Source: Nyssa sinensis (lineage: Eukaryota > Streptophyta > Magnoliopsida > Cornales > Nyssaceae). From it: a stretch of DNA of 64,000 nt. The translations under genes and the position numbers were made by a program. The notes under the pieces are model-generated. The model was not told the origin of the DNA. It made no database searches and saw only the letters and a program-made list of their open reading frames with translations. This document shows positions 37,139 through 48,484 of this stretch, piece after piece. Position 1 is the stretch's first letter, and every line of letters starts with the position of its first letter. The stretch lies in contig CM018052.1 of NCBI GenBank assembly GCA_008638375.1, positions 8,515,506 to 8,579,505 of the forward strand, written 5' to 3'.

Positions 37139-37737
37139 TGATACGCCAAAAATATGTTAAACTTGCCAAAATCTGACACGTGTCTAGATGTGCTCTGGGC
37201 AGATCATAGTCACTAGGTATACTGACCTGACATCAAAAGGGGAAGCCCTGAAGGGGTTCTCCTCTGTAGTGATGATCTCGCCTCCATCACCTCGGTCTGT
37301 CGAACTCGTAATAATGGGACAGGCGTTGACGGAAGCAGTGATGCAAATACTCATGATGAGATCGGTTCCGTCTGACAACAGCGCAGCCTAGCCCTGCAAA
37401 GAGGCAAAACAGGTTCCTAGCCCTACAAAGAGGGACCTTCACTGGCAGCAGTGACGTACGCAATCATGGTAAAACTACCCCCGTCGCATGACATCGAGGC
37501 CCACACTTCATCAGCTTATATATACACCCTTGAAGGTACGTAAAAAAGATATATATATATATATATAGAAAACTTCTTTTAAAATATTAAAAAAAAGTTC
37601 CATTTCTCTCCTAATCTAACTTAATCATCGGAGGAGCTACCACCGGAGTCTCCCTCGGTGGCATCCTAACTACATTTCTTCTCAGGTTTTATATCAACAG
37701 AAAGCAGAACCCCGATGGATCAAAAGTAACAGCAACA
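37139..37737 (+). repeat. 5' LTR of the Tat element
   Basis: It runs from TGATACGCC to AGCAACA. A TTATATATACACCC stretch at about 37516 is the probable TATA box for the element transcript. It is 13 bp longer than the 3' LTR, mostly through a longer (TA)n at about 37547. Confidence 0.93.
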
Positions 37738-37804
37738 GCTTGGCGCCGTCTGTGGGAACGACTATCGTTCTTTCTAGTTCCATTATCTCCAAATCAACTC
37801 CATC

Positions 37805-39400
37805 ATGGCTCCAAACCTCCATCCAAGACAAGTCTCTCGAAGCCAACCTTTAGTTGGAAAAAAGGAGGGGGAAACCCCCAATCTCGTGCAACAGCAGCTC
37901 GACCAGATGCAGGCACAACTTTCTGTTATTTCTTAAGTTCTGGCTTCTTTAACCTAGAATCTACCAAGTCACCTTAACTATCTCCCCCCAAACGTCCCTG
38001 ATGGAAGAGCACGGTCCCTTTCATCTCCAGGCGGAGGGCGTCGAAGAGGCAAGGATCCCATTACCCATCCATCATGCCCCCAAGTCGACGGTCATGCGAG
38101 AGACGAACCCCACTCATCAAATGGCCTGGGTGTAGGGATGCCACATCTTCACCTGACTATTCATTATCACACTAGGACAAGGATCCTGAGCCCTACGAAT
38201 TCGGGGGCCAACCCAACACAACCGGCTATCCAGCCACAACAAGTGTTAGTCCCGCTTCAAAGGCAATCAAACCTCGGTACTCCCAACCAAGAACATCCCT
38301 AGCACACGAGACTCGAAGTTATCATGTCAGGACAACATCACTCGATCCCATCCAGAGTACCATCAAGGGCGGAAGAAGTGGCAGACTCAGTTGAACCAAC
38401 AGCCTCAGCCAGGGAAGGCAACCTTCCCCCCAAGCAAGATGAAATAGCGAGGCTGTTTGGCAGATTCACCACTCCATTCACCTCAGCCATACTGGTAGAG
38501 GAGCGTCCTCGGAAGTTCATTGTTCCGAAGTTTACGCCTTATGACGGGTCGGAGGGTCTAAGGGACCATCTTTCTCACTATTAGCACACCATGGCTCTGT
38601 ATGGGGCCACCGACGCCTTCTTGTGCTGCACGTTCGTGACGAGCCTCAAAGGCACGACTCTGAGGTGGTTCCACAGTCTCCCTCAAGATTCAGTCCCAAG
38701 CTTCTATGAACTCAGTAGAAGGTTCCTCGACAAGTTCTTGACGATTAAAAGACTCAAAAAAGGGCCAGAATTTCTTCTCTCAATAAAACAGTAGAAGGAG
38801 GAATCACTTCGGGAGTACATTGCTAGGTTTAACGCCGAGCTTACAGAGGTCACGAACTGTACACTGAGCTTCCTGGCTGTAGCCCTCCACGTAGGGCTAA
38901 GACCCGGGCGTTTTCATGATTCTTTAACTAAGAATCCTCCTACTGACATGGCTTCACTCATGGAAAGAGCGTGGAAATATATAAACTTGTAGGATACCAG
39001 GGCCTCCTTCCTCAAAGCCAGTGAGCAGGCTCAGAAGGGTGACAACACCCAAAAGAAGGCCCTAAATAGCACCCAGAAAAGAGCAAGGAGTCCAGAGGTG
39101 AGGACCGCACCCAGGTCTCGAAACAACCTCAACACTGGAAGTTTTGACACGCTCACACCGCTGAATGCCTCCCTCACTCACGTTTATCATCAGGTCAGGA
39201 CGAATGAGAATTTGAAGGATCTGAAACCTTTACAAAGCCATCCTGATTCCAGAGATCGGAATAAGTACTGTGATTTCCACAAGAATCAAGGACACACCAC
39301 CGAAACTTGTAGAAACCTCCAACAAGAAATCGAACAACTGATTCGGAGGGGATGCCTAAGGGAGTTTGTTCAACGCGATGGCGGGCAAAATCCCTAGAAT
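37805..39400 (+). pseudogene. Tat element gag
   Basis: The reading frame from ATG 37805 is interrupted by TAA at 37934 (CAA expected) and later by frame changes and TAG codons at 38582, 38792 and 39394. Conserved gag text includes PKFTPYDGSEGLRDHL, MALYGATDAFLC, TLRWFHSLPQDSV and FLTIKRLKKGP, and after a gap YCDFHKNQGHTTETC, the Cys/His region before the protease. The gag forms the capsid of intact relatives; this copy cannot make a whole protein. Confidence 0.88.
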
Positions 39401-39547
39401 CAGAGGCCCCAAAAACAGAGGCAAGACCAGAGGCCCCAACTGCAAAGATAGGGCCAGGGGCCCAAACAGGCAGAAGCTTGGAATGAGTAACCCCGTCAGA
39501 ATAATCAGGTCATCCTTGTCCTCCATGCCGACAACTCACTGGCCGGC

Positions 39548-40140
39548 ATGTCCAACCGAGCTAAGAAACGTTACGTTTGGGAGGCAAAGGCGAAGCCCGA
39601 CATCCTCCAGATCTCAACAGTTGAAAAAAGACTGAGGCCCCTACCAAGCATCCAGTTCTCGGAGCTAGAGCTTGCTGGTGTGCACTGTTCTCACAGTGAT
39701 GCCCTCGTCATTTCACTCAATGTGGCAAATTTTGATACCAGAAGAGTGTTGGTGGACACAGGATGTTCCATGAACATCCTGTTTCACGAGTCGTTCAGAC
39801 ACATGAAACTCCACACCACCGACCTAAGGCCACCACTACTATAATGGTAGGATTTGACGACAATTTGAGCTCGTCGATGGGAGGAATCAATTTACCGACC
39901 ACAGTGGGAGAAAGAGACGACCAAAAGACACTTATCTCTAAGTATATGGTTGTAGACTCTCGATCCCCATACAACATCATTATTGGAAGGCCATGGCTCC
40001 ATCAGATGGGGGCAGTCACTTCCACCCTTCATCAGTGCCTAAAGTACGTTCACAACGGGAAGGTCTGTACCATCCGAGGTTCCCAATCAACATCTCTGGA
40101 ATGCCACGTCGTGGCATTGAAAGGAAAAAAATCAAAATAG
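39548..40140 (+). pseudogene. Tat element retropepsin
   Basis: The aspartic protease catalytic motif reads VLVDTGCSMNILF near 39750. One frame ends at 39844 and the next continues with YNIIIGRPWLHQMGAV, the second half of the domain, after a one-base shift near 39835. A TAG closes the frame at 40138. The active-site DTG is intact although the frame is broken. Confidence 0.85.
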
Positions 40141-40341
40141 AAATTATAGCTACCTCGGGAGCCCTTTGACTCTAGGGAAAGCACGGAATGCCCTATCAAA
40201 ATTGACGAACCACTGAGTCCTAGAGGGAGGGATAGCATGGCAAAGCCAATCTGAGAACCCATCAAAGTACTGGTAACCTCTGAAGGAGAATAACACTACT
40301 TACAACTCAGTTCGGACCTGTCCTAGTTGTAACAAGAGGAT

Positions 40342-41756
40342 ATGATCGAGTTCTTAAAAAATAATTTATCCGTCTTCGCATGGGAGACCAAAGACATAGA
40401 GGGAATAAACCCCTCTCTCATCTGCCACAAATTGACGACCGACCCGTGCCATCCCCCTGTAAGACAGAAGCGAAGAACCTTCACCTTAGAAAAACACAAG
40501 ATAATCAACGAGGAGGTCCAGAGGTTACTAGATGCCAAGATGATAAGGGAAGTCTTTTACCCAGAGTGGCTCGCTAACACCGTCCTCGTAAAAAAAAAAG
40601 AATGGAAAATGGCGGGTTTGCGTCAATTATACTGACCTTAACAAAGCATGTCCGAAGGATAGTTTCCCGCTACCCCCAGAATTGATCAGTTGGTTGACGC
40701 CACTGCGGGTCACGAGCAAATGAGCTTCATGGATGCATACTCCGAATACAATCAGATCTAGATACACCCCCTAGACCAGGAGAAGACGTCCTTCATCTCA
40801 GAACGAGGTCTTTACTACTATAGGGTGATGCCCTTTGGATTAAAAAATGCCGAAGCCACATAACAGCGATTAGTGAACAGAATGTTCGACCCTCTGCTCG
40901 GTAGCACCATAGAGGTTTACATAGATGACATGTTAGTCAAGAACCAGAAGAAAAGTGAGCACATTCAGCATTTGAGGCAGACTTTTGACATACTAAAGAA
41001 GCACAAAATGAAGTTGAATCCTTCAAAATGCACCTTTGGAGTCAACAGGGGCAAGTTTCTCGGTTTCCTGATCTCACAAAGAGGCAGACCCCTTGCAGAT
41101 TAAAGCTTTGATAGAACTAGAGCCACCGAGGTCCAAAAAGGATATCTAGGCACTGAACGGAAGAATCGCAGCCTTGAACAGATTCATATCTAGATTTACC
41201 GATCATTGCCTCCCATTCTTCAAAGCTCTGAGAGGGAATAAGGCCCTTGAGTGGACCCCTGATTGTGACAAAGCTTTTTCAGAACTGAAGCAATACATGG
41301 CATCCCTAGAACTCTTATCCAAGCCAGTGCGGGGGGAAAAGCTCTTTCTATACGTTACAGTATCCAAGAATGCAGCAAGTTCTGCCCTTATCAGAGAAGA
41401 AAAAAGATGTCAGAAGCCCGTATTCTATGTCAGCAAAGCACTCCTTAGATTTGAAAAAAAGATACCCAGAGGTGGAAAAGTTGGCATTCGCCTTGATAGT
41501 TTCTGCCCGAAAGCTTTGGCCTTATTTCCAAGCTCACTCGATTGTGGTTCCAACATGCTACCCCCTAAAAGCGGTTTTGCACAAACTTGACACCTTGGGA
41601 CGCCTGATAAAGTGGTCTGTGGAGTTGGGGGAATTCGATATATCTTACACACCCAAGACTGCCATTAAAGCCCAAGCCCTGGCGGACTTCATCGCAGAAT
41701 TCACTCTAGCTCTAGAGGGAAACCTTAGAGCAAACACGGGCACAGCGGCATGGTAG
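40342..41756 (+). pseudogene. Tat element reverse transcriptase and RNase H
   Basis: RT text runs from FAWETKDIEGI through MIREVFYPEWLANTVLVKKK, a shift near 40605, TDLNKACPKDSFPLP, GLYYYRVMPFGLKNAEAT and the catalytic VYIDDMLVK at 40917. Thumb and connection follow (LNPSKCTFGV), then RNase H with FLYVTVSKNAASSALI and YPEVEKLAFALI. Stops at 40758, 40861, 41143 and 41755 and shifts near 41095 and 41450 break it. Where relatives have Q, most of these are CAG changed to TAG. Confidence 0.88.
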
Positions 41757-42293
41757 CTCCATGTCGATAGCTCCTCCACCGACAAGGGTTCTGGAGTCGG
41801 TATTGTACTCCGATCTCCGGATGGAGTTACAATAGAGAAGGCGATCACCTTGAGCTTCAGAGCTTCTAACAATGAAGCTAAATATGAAGCACTAATCCTC
41901 AAGATGAGGCTGGCCTTAGAATTTGAGGCTCGCAGCCTTAAAGCATTCTCTGATTCATAGCTAGTAGTGGGCCAGGTCCTTAGCGAATTCATAGCCAAAG
42001 ATGACTGGATGATCAGATATGCTGAACTGGTGAGCTCCCTAAAGAAGACATTTTCCAATTTCAGTATCCACAAAATTGAAAGAAGTCAGAATGCCCAAGC
42101 CGATGCCTTGGCAAACATGGCCTCTCACTTGAAACCTAATGAGGATTCTGAAGTCAGCATTTTTTGTCAAGCGGCACCAAGCATCCAGGAGATCCAACCC
42201 ATCTACTGTGTGGAACGACCTAAGGACTGGAGGACCCCTATCTCTTGGTACCTGCAAGAAGGGGAGCTACTCGAGGAAAAGAACCAAGATTGA
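41757..42293 (+). pseudogene. Second RNase H domain of the Tat element
   Basis: The text HVDSSSTDKGSGVGIVL, NNEAKYEALI, FSDS-stop-LVVGQV and QADALANMAS gives the D, E and D pattern of an additional RNase H placed between the retroviral-type RNase H and integrase. This arrangement is diagnostic for the plant Tat lineage. A TAG replaces the Q of SDSQLV at about 41958, and TGA closes the frame at 42291. Confidence 0.85.
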
Positions 42294-42299
42294 AGTATA

Positions 42300-43414
42300 C
42301 GAATCAGGTTAGCACGGTACCTTATTCTAAACAAAAAACTCTACCGCAGGTCCTATACCCAGCCACTCTTGAGATGCTTGTCTCCAGAAGAGTCAGAATA
42401 TGTCCTAGCCGAAATCCATGAAGAGATATGTGGAAACCACAACGAAGGTAGAACAATCGCACACTGAGCTCTAACTCATGGCTACTATTGGCCTGGCATG
42501 CTCGAACACGCCAAAGATTATGTAAAGAAGTGTAATAAGTGTCAACGCTTCGCCTCGTACCAACATCAACTGCATCAGGAGTTCACCCCTATTGCAAGTC
42601 CATGGCCTTTTGCCCAATGGGGGATGGATATTGTGGGTCCATTGCCAAAGGGCCCCCAAAACAGAAGATATCTGCTTGTCGCCATCGATTATTTCTCCAA
42701 ATGGGCAGAGGTGGAACCCCTAACTTACATTATTGAGGTAGAGGTAAAAAACTTTACATGGAAAAATATTGTCTGCAGGTTTGGTGTACCTCGTGTCATC
42801 ATCTCGAACAACGGCACTCTATTCACCGGGAAAGTATTCGAAAAGTTCTGTACCGACCTACACATTAGCCACCACTTCTCCTGACTTGGGCACCCCAAGC
42901 AAATGGACAAGCCGAAGTCACCAATCAAACCATCCTCGACGCCATCAGAAAAAGATTGGAGCAGGCCAAGGGAAAGTGGGTCGAGGAGCTCCCAAGAGTA
43001 CTCTGGGCATACCGAACCACGAGAAGGACGTCAACTACCGAAACGCCGTTCTCACTTACATACGGTATCGAGGCAGTCATTCTTGTAGAGATCGGCATGC
43101 CAACGCTAAGGACGGAGGCCTTCAACCAAGAGGCCAATAATCTCCAACTGGCAGAAAATCTCGACCTACTAGAAGGAAAAAGAGAGTAGGCTGGAATCAG
43201 AGCTGAAGAATATCGACGAAGGGTGGCCAAAAGCTTCAATCAGAAGGTGAAGCCCGTGGCCCTGGAGCTCGGTGATCTGGTTCTAAGAAGGATCTTCCCT
43301 AACACTAAGGTTCTCACCATGGGAAAGCTATCCCCAAACTGGGAGGGGCCCTACAGAGTTATCAAGATTATCAGGCCTATGACCTATTGGTTAGAAGATA
43401 GTCTAGAAAACTAG
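42300..43414 (+). pseudogene. Tat element integrase
   Basis: The zinc-binding part reads EIHEEICGNH, AH-stop-ALTHGYYWPGM, and CNKCQRFA. The core has MDIVGPLPKGP (first D), VIISNNGTLF where the second catalytic D is N, and after a shift near 42885 NGQAEVTNQTILDAI with the catalytic E. A C-terminal part continues to 43414 (GDLVLRRIFP, LSPNWEGPYRVIK). The D-to-N change means the enzyme would be inactive even if the frame were whole. Confidence 0.87.
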
Positions 43415-43498
43415 TTCCGAGGCCCTGGAATATTGAGCACCTAAGAAAGTACTATCAATAAAGCTTCTCCTTATTGTGAATATGTTTCCCAAGTATAT

Positions 43499-43943
43499 AG
43501 GCCCCTACGAGCAAGAGCGTTGTAGGCAAGGTCTCAATTCAATGCACAGGTCTCCAGACTTGGTCCATTAAAAGGCCCCTACGAGCAAGAGCGCTATAGG
43601 CAAGGTCTCAATTCAATGCACAGGTCTCTAGACCTAGTCCATTAAAAGGCCCCTACGAGCAAAAGTGTTGTAGGCAAGGTCTCAATTCAATGCACAGGTC
43701 TCCAGACCTAGTCTATTAAAAGGCCCCTATGAGCAAGAGCATTGTAGGGAAGGTCTCAATTCAATGCCTAGGTCTCCAGACCTGGTCCATTAAAAGGCCC
43801 CTACGAGCAAGAGCACTGTAGGCAAGGTCTCAAATCAATGCGCGGGTCTCCAGACCTGGTCCATTAAAAAGGCCCTTACGAGCAAGGGCGCTATAGGCAT
43901 GGTCTTAATTTGACACACAGGCCCCCAGACCTGGTCCGTCAAG
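43499..43943 (+). repeat. Six 74-bp tandem repeats downstream of pol
   Basis: Units start with AGGCCCCTACGAGCAAGAGC at 43499, 43573, 43647, 43721, 43795 and 43870, a period of 74, 74, 74, 74 and 75 bp. Each includes GTAGGCAAGGTCTCAATTCA and GGTCTCCAGACCTGGTCCAT. The sixth unit is the most diverged. The array starts about 85 bp after the end of the integrase frame. Confidence 0.95.
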
Positions 43944-44543
43944 TATTGTTACAAATATTTCACCTCTGGAGCCGGAGAACTTTCTGAAGGCTCACCAGTC
44001 ATCAGGTCAGAACGTTTATTAAATTAACTTATTTTGTCACAATAAATTCGCCTCTCGATCCACAGTTCTACTTTGAGATTCATTGCATTAAGTTGTTTTT
44101 GATTAAGTATTTAACCTTTGGGTCCTTATTAGTGATCAAGTCTAAAAATTTACTATCTTGTTCTGTTACAAGTTTGTCACCTCTAGGTCTATCTTGTTAG
44201 GTCTGTTTCCTTATCAAGTAATCAGGTCTAAAAATCTATTAGAATTATCTGGTTCTGTTATTAATCAGGCCGAAACCTTATTTATCAAATTTAAAGTCTG
44301 GCTAAAGTCTTGTTAGGTTATTTATTATTTGTCAATGTATTTTGCTTTGGACCCCCGCAGAAGGACAACTCATTCAGATCTAAATTGAGAATAACTGGAA
44401 TAGGAAAATTCATAAGTATTCCAGATCTGCACAACAAGATGTAAGAGACAGTTGTTCTTATATTAACAGAGGCCCAAGCGGGCTGAAGTTTACAATGAGA
44501 AAGTAAAGAAATAAAGTAAATACATAAAGTAAATATATAAAAT
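43944..44543. other. Spacer between the 74-bp array and the antisense gene
   Basis: A T-rich stretch with recurring CAGGTCTAAAAAT or AAGTCTAAAAATT and TTGTTAGGT words. No coding text in either direction. It probably holds the 3' UTR of the antisense transcript. Confidence 0.5.
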
Positions 44544-46680
44544 CTATTTTGGATCAGCGGGGGGAATGGAAGAAAGAGAGACATCATCTTCAATAACGAC
44601 CTCTTGGGCTGGCTGGTCGGGGGAGTTCGGCATCGACTCATCTACCTTCACATCGTCCAGACTGGAGATGTCTAGATCCGGATATAGCTTTTGAATCCTC
44701 TTCCTGCAGAGAAGGTAGCCGGAGTCCACAAACTCCCTCCCCATAGAGTTAACCAACCTCATCAGACTTGCCTTGGTAACCACCCTGGCCTCTGCCTGGG
44801 CCTCCTCAATTTTTCGAGCCTCAACTGCCTCAATTTCCTTGAATTTTTTGGTCAACTCGTCTAAGTTCAGTCGGAGCTTATTTCTCTAATTGAACAAAGA
44901 CTCCACTTCATGCTTCGCCTTTATGTATTGCTCGTTAAGATCCCCACATTTGATCTCCAAAGAGTTTGCATTAGCTCGAGATGCCTCGAGATCGACGCGT
45001 GCGGCCCTAAGCTCGGAATGGGCCACCATCAGACTAGACTTGGCGGCGCTAAGTTCGGATTCGACAACCTTCAGATTGGACCGAGCAGCACTGAGTTCGG
45101 TCTAGGCTATCTTCAATTCGGCCTGAAGGCTGCTGACCATCTCAGACTGGTCGAAACGATCCATAAGAATGCCTATCGCCCGAAGACCCAACAAACAATA
45201 AACGGAAAGTCAGTACAACTAAGACAAACAAATGACGCAACGAAAACCTTCGTCATAGAAATCTTACCCTGGCATGGCCCAGCATGAGATCGGTAATGAT
45301 CTGCCTCGTGCTCTTGCCTTGAAAGCCTGGAGGAAGTGCTATTTTCAGAGCTGACTTCATGGCCTCTAACCTCGAAGGTTCATCGGCCGGATTGAAAGGG
45401 GCTGAGCTGGATCCCTCTTAAGGAGCTGTCGGAGGTGAGGACACAAATGCTTGCACCCCTGAGGCGGCCCCCGCCTCGATCGGCATTGATGTTTCGAGTC
45501 GGGGGGCCGCGCTGACTCTGGAGCTGGAGCTCGAGAGGCTTCAGCAAGCTCTGGAACCGGAGCTCAGGGGGTCTCATGAGAGGCTCGGGATATCAACCTC
45601 CTCTTCTTCTAAGCCGGGGGACAGCAGTTGACAAAGACGGAACCCCCGCTATCGTCTTCGAGCTCGGGACGTAGCCCGATAGAACAGACTTCTTCACTGC
45701 CGCCGTCTCTTCCTTTGTTAGATCTGCCTCCATCAAATTCCGAAGTGAAAGAATTTGATAGTGAGGATGGATGGGTGGCTGTAGAAGGCGACGATACTTG
45801 TCCTCGAGCTCGGTATTAAACGAAGGCCTTCTCTACTTCCTTTTATCTACAAAGGAAACACAAAAGGTTGCAGTTAGACAATCAAAACAAGAAGAATAAC
45901 AAAAGAAAAAGTGACTCAGGTCTGAGTACTTACCCTTCGGGCCGGTGTGCCGAGGAAAGAGGCTTAGATGGTCCTCAAAATTTTTGCGCTCCCAGCCTCC
46001 CCCTACAAAGAAATACCACTTCTTCTAAGTTTTTTTGGAAGATGGTACCGAAGTCAGAGGTCTGAACCTCTGATCAAAGCATATTTAATAAAGTCCCTCC
46101 AAACTGAGGTACTTCATATCCATCTGACTATGAATAAGGTCCAAATCTACCTGGACCCCATTCTGATAACCTAAAACTATGAAGGCCAATAGCTGCCTCT
46201 AACTATTTACATTTAGATCGACAGGGCAAATGTCAAAGTAAGTAAAAAACTCTATTATAAGGGGATGGAAAGGGAAGCGTACGCCTATCTCGAACCATTC
46301 GAGATAGGCACAGATCTCCCCTCTCTTGATATCGTAGGGGTGCTCTGAGGGCTTGGGGACCCTACAGGTAACATTTTTTGGGAACCTATATTGTTTTCTA
46401 ATAGCCTTCAACACTCCCCTAGTCATGGCACTCTCCCCCTCCTCTCTCTGCAATTGGCCAGATGAACTAGCCTCTTTATCACCGCATTCTCGAGTAGATT
46501 CGGAGGAAGAAGAAAAAACTGAAGAAGATGAAGAGGAAGAAGAGGGACCCTCATCACCGACTGTTTCTGATTCTACCCTAACCCCTATACCGTCGGAACC
46601 AGACACGACTAACCAACGGAATGGGGAAGAATGTGTAAAAAAGAATGAAGAAGGAAAAGATAAAGAGATGAGGAACTAAA
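44544..46680 (-). pseudogene. Antisense gene of the Tat element: Transposase_28-like domain plus coiled coil
   Basis: Read on the minus strand. Exon 1 (about 46675-45934) has an acidic/serine-rich start, then CAYLEWFEIGVRFPFHPLII and EFFTYFDICPVDLNVNS, close in pattern to the putative gypsy-type transposon domain (Pfam Transposase_28), then a TAG where W is expected. Donor GTAAGT at 45933 and acceptor TTTGTAG at 45847 bound an 87-bp intron. A second possible intron spans 45267-45173 (GTAAGA to GATAG). Exon 3 gives a heptad-rich coiled coil (LSAARSNLKVVESELSAAKS, then LEIKCGDLNEQY) and an acidic tail ending at 44544. Function in these elements is unknown. Several in-frame stops make this copy dead. 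Confidence 0.75.
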
Positions 46681-47099
46681 AATTACCAGTGGGGGAAGAA
46701 ATCAAGCGAAGTGGCCAAAAATCGCACGAGGTGCTGAAAATCGCGCAAAGTCGTCAGAAGTCGCCTGAGAGCACTTTGAAACTATTTGAAAGTGGTAAAC
46801 AAAAGAACGGATGACTATTCCCACTATTTATAAGAGACAGTAGAGGCATCATTTAATGCCTCGAAAACCGAATGGCGGTCAAGTAATAAATAGCATCGAT
46901 CATTCAAACAGTGACGCGCATAATAAATATGCCAGAAACGGCTGTTTTCCCCTCGAAAAACCAAACGATGCATTAACTGTTGAGCACGTAACCCCTTGAG
47001 ATACGAAACGATGCACTAATTATCAAGCGCATGATCCTTCATAAGCCCTAGCCCAAGTTCTGTACACGTTCTCAGAACTAGGGCTCGAGGAAGAGTAGC
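46681..47099 (-). promoter_or_regulatory. Leader and promoter region of the antisense gene
   Basis: About 420 bp between the antisense frame and the 3' LTR. It contains a minus-strand TATA box at 46824-46832. Purine-rich GGGCTCGAGGAAGAG just before the LTR (about 47081-47095) is the best polypurine-tract candidate for plus-strand priming. Confidence 0.5.
46824..46832 (-). promoter_or_regulatory. TATA box for the antisense gene
   Basis: The minus strand reads TATAAATAG within CTCTTATAAATAGTGGG, about 150 bp upstream of the first coding text. This fits an internal promoter separate from the LTR. Confidence 0.55.
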
Positions 47100-47685
47100 T
47101 GATACGCCAAAAATATGTTGAACTTGCCAAAATCTGACACGTGTCTAGATGTGCTCTAGGCAGATCATAAGTCACTAGGTATACCGACCTGACATCAAGA
47201 GGGGAAGCCCTGAAGGGGTTCTCCTTTGTAGTGACGATCTCGCCTCCATCACCTCAGTCTGCAGAACTCGTAATGATGGGACAGGCGTTGACGGAAGCAG
47301 TGACGCAGATACTCATGATGAGATCGGCGCCATCTGACAACAGTGTAGCCTAGCCCTGCAAAGAGGCGAACAGGTTCCCAGCCCTGCAAAGAGGGACGTT
47401 CACTAGCAGCAGTGACGTACGTAATCATGGTAAAACTGCCCCCGTCGCATGACATCGAGGCCCATACTTCATCAGCTTATATATACACCCTTGAAGGTAC
47501 GTAAAAAAGATATATATAGAGAACTTTTGAAGTATTAAAAAAAAGTTTCATTTCTCTCCTAATCTAACTTAATCATCGGAGGGGCTACCACCGAAGTCTC
47601 CCCCGGTGGCATCCTAACTACATTTCTTCTCAGGTTTTATATCAACAGAAAACAGAGCCTCGATGGATCAAAAGTAGCAGCAACA
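47100..47685 (+). repeat. 3' LTR of the Tat element
   Basis: Runs from TGATACGCC to AGCAACA, paired with 37139-37737. Differences include a shortened (TA)n and scattered transitions. It is followed by the ctttg target duplication. Confidence 0.93.
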
Positions 47686-48450
47686 CTTTGCATTGTCTTC
47701 ATCGGAACCCCAACCACGACCATCTAAAAACCCGTTGCAGGATTTTGTTTTTGCCATCAATATAACTATCAATCCCCTTCATCCTCTGATAGCCCATTGC
47801 GACACCCAGCCAAAATTGATTAGAACAGAGGAGCACTGAATCCTAGATTCTGTGTTAAAGCATAGTGTCAAGAAGAACAAAAATCAACAGAACATTAGAC
47901 CCGACTGTTCACCTTTTAGCGTTGGCCAGCCCCTTCTTTTTTTTCTTTTTTTTTCTTTCCCTCTCTCTCTCTCTCTTAGATCTGTACCCACCGCCCCCTT
48001 CAGCGCCCACGGTCTCTCTCTCTAATCCTTTTTTTTTTTTGAATTCAAACTCTTAGATCCAGAAAACAAGCCCCTCTCCTTATCCCACTCGTTGGTGTAT
48101 ATGTGTATATATATATATATAGTGCAGTTACTATTTACAAACTCTCATTCCCTTTACTCTGATATTGTTTTCAAGTTAATATAATCAAAATAGAGTGATT
48201 AATATATTGCAAGGATTAGTCCTTTCTTGAATATACTTTCCAATTTCATTTTCCCACATAAGGATCGCAAACAAAACCCAATGGAAAGAACCATATATTT
48301 CTTAACGTGTAAAAAAAAAAATCCCATTAAGGATGTACATAAAAATTCAAAGTCAGACAAATAAAAACAAACCTCAAATTCACGTCCATACGCATCTTCC
48401 TACATATATATTTATATATATTTTTATTATTTTGTTAAATTTTATTTCCT

Positions 48451-48484
<34 letters not shown>

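Larger units (their letters stand above)
37139..47685 (+). mobile_element. Complete but decayed Ty3/gypsy Tat-lineage retrotransposon
   Basis: Two LTRs of 599 and 586 bp are flanked by a perfect 5-bp duplication ctttg (37134-37138 and 47686-47690). Order: 5' LTR, primer site TGGCGCCGTCTGTGGGA at 37741, gag, protease, RT, RNase H, a second RNase H, integrase, a 74-bp tandem array, an antisense gene, 3' LTR. The second RNase H and antisense frame point to the Tat group. The LTRs differ at only a few of the first 115 positions, so insertion is fairly recent relative to its surroundings, yet pol carries many stops. Confidence 0.93.

Noticed and set aside
43499..43943. CRISPR-like direct repeats
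   Set aside because: Adjacent 74-bp units have no unique spacers, and they lie in a plant retrotransposon.
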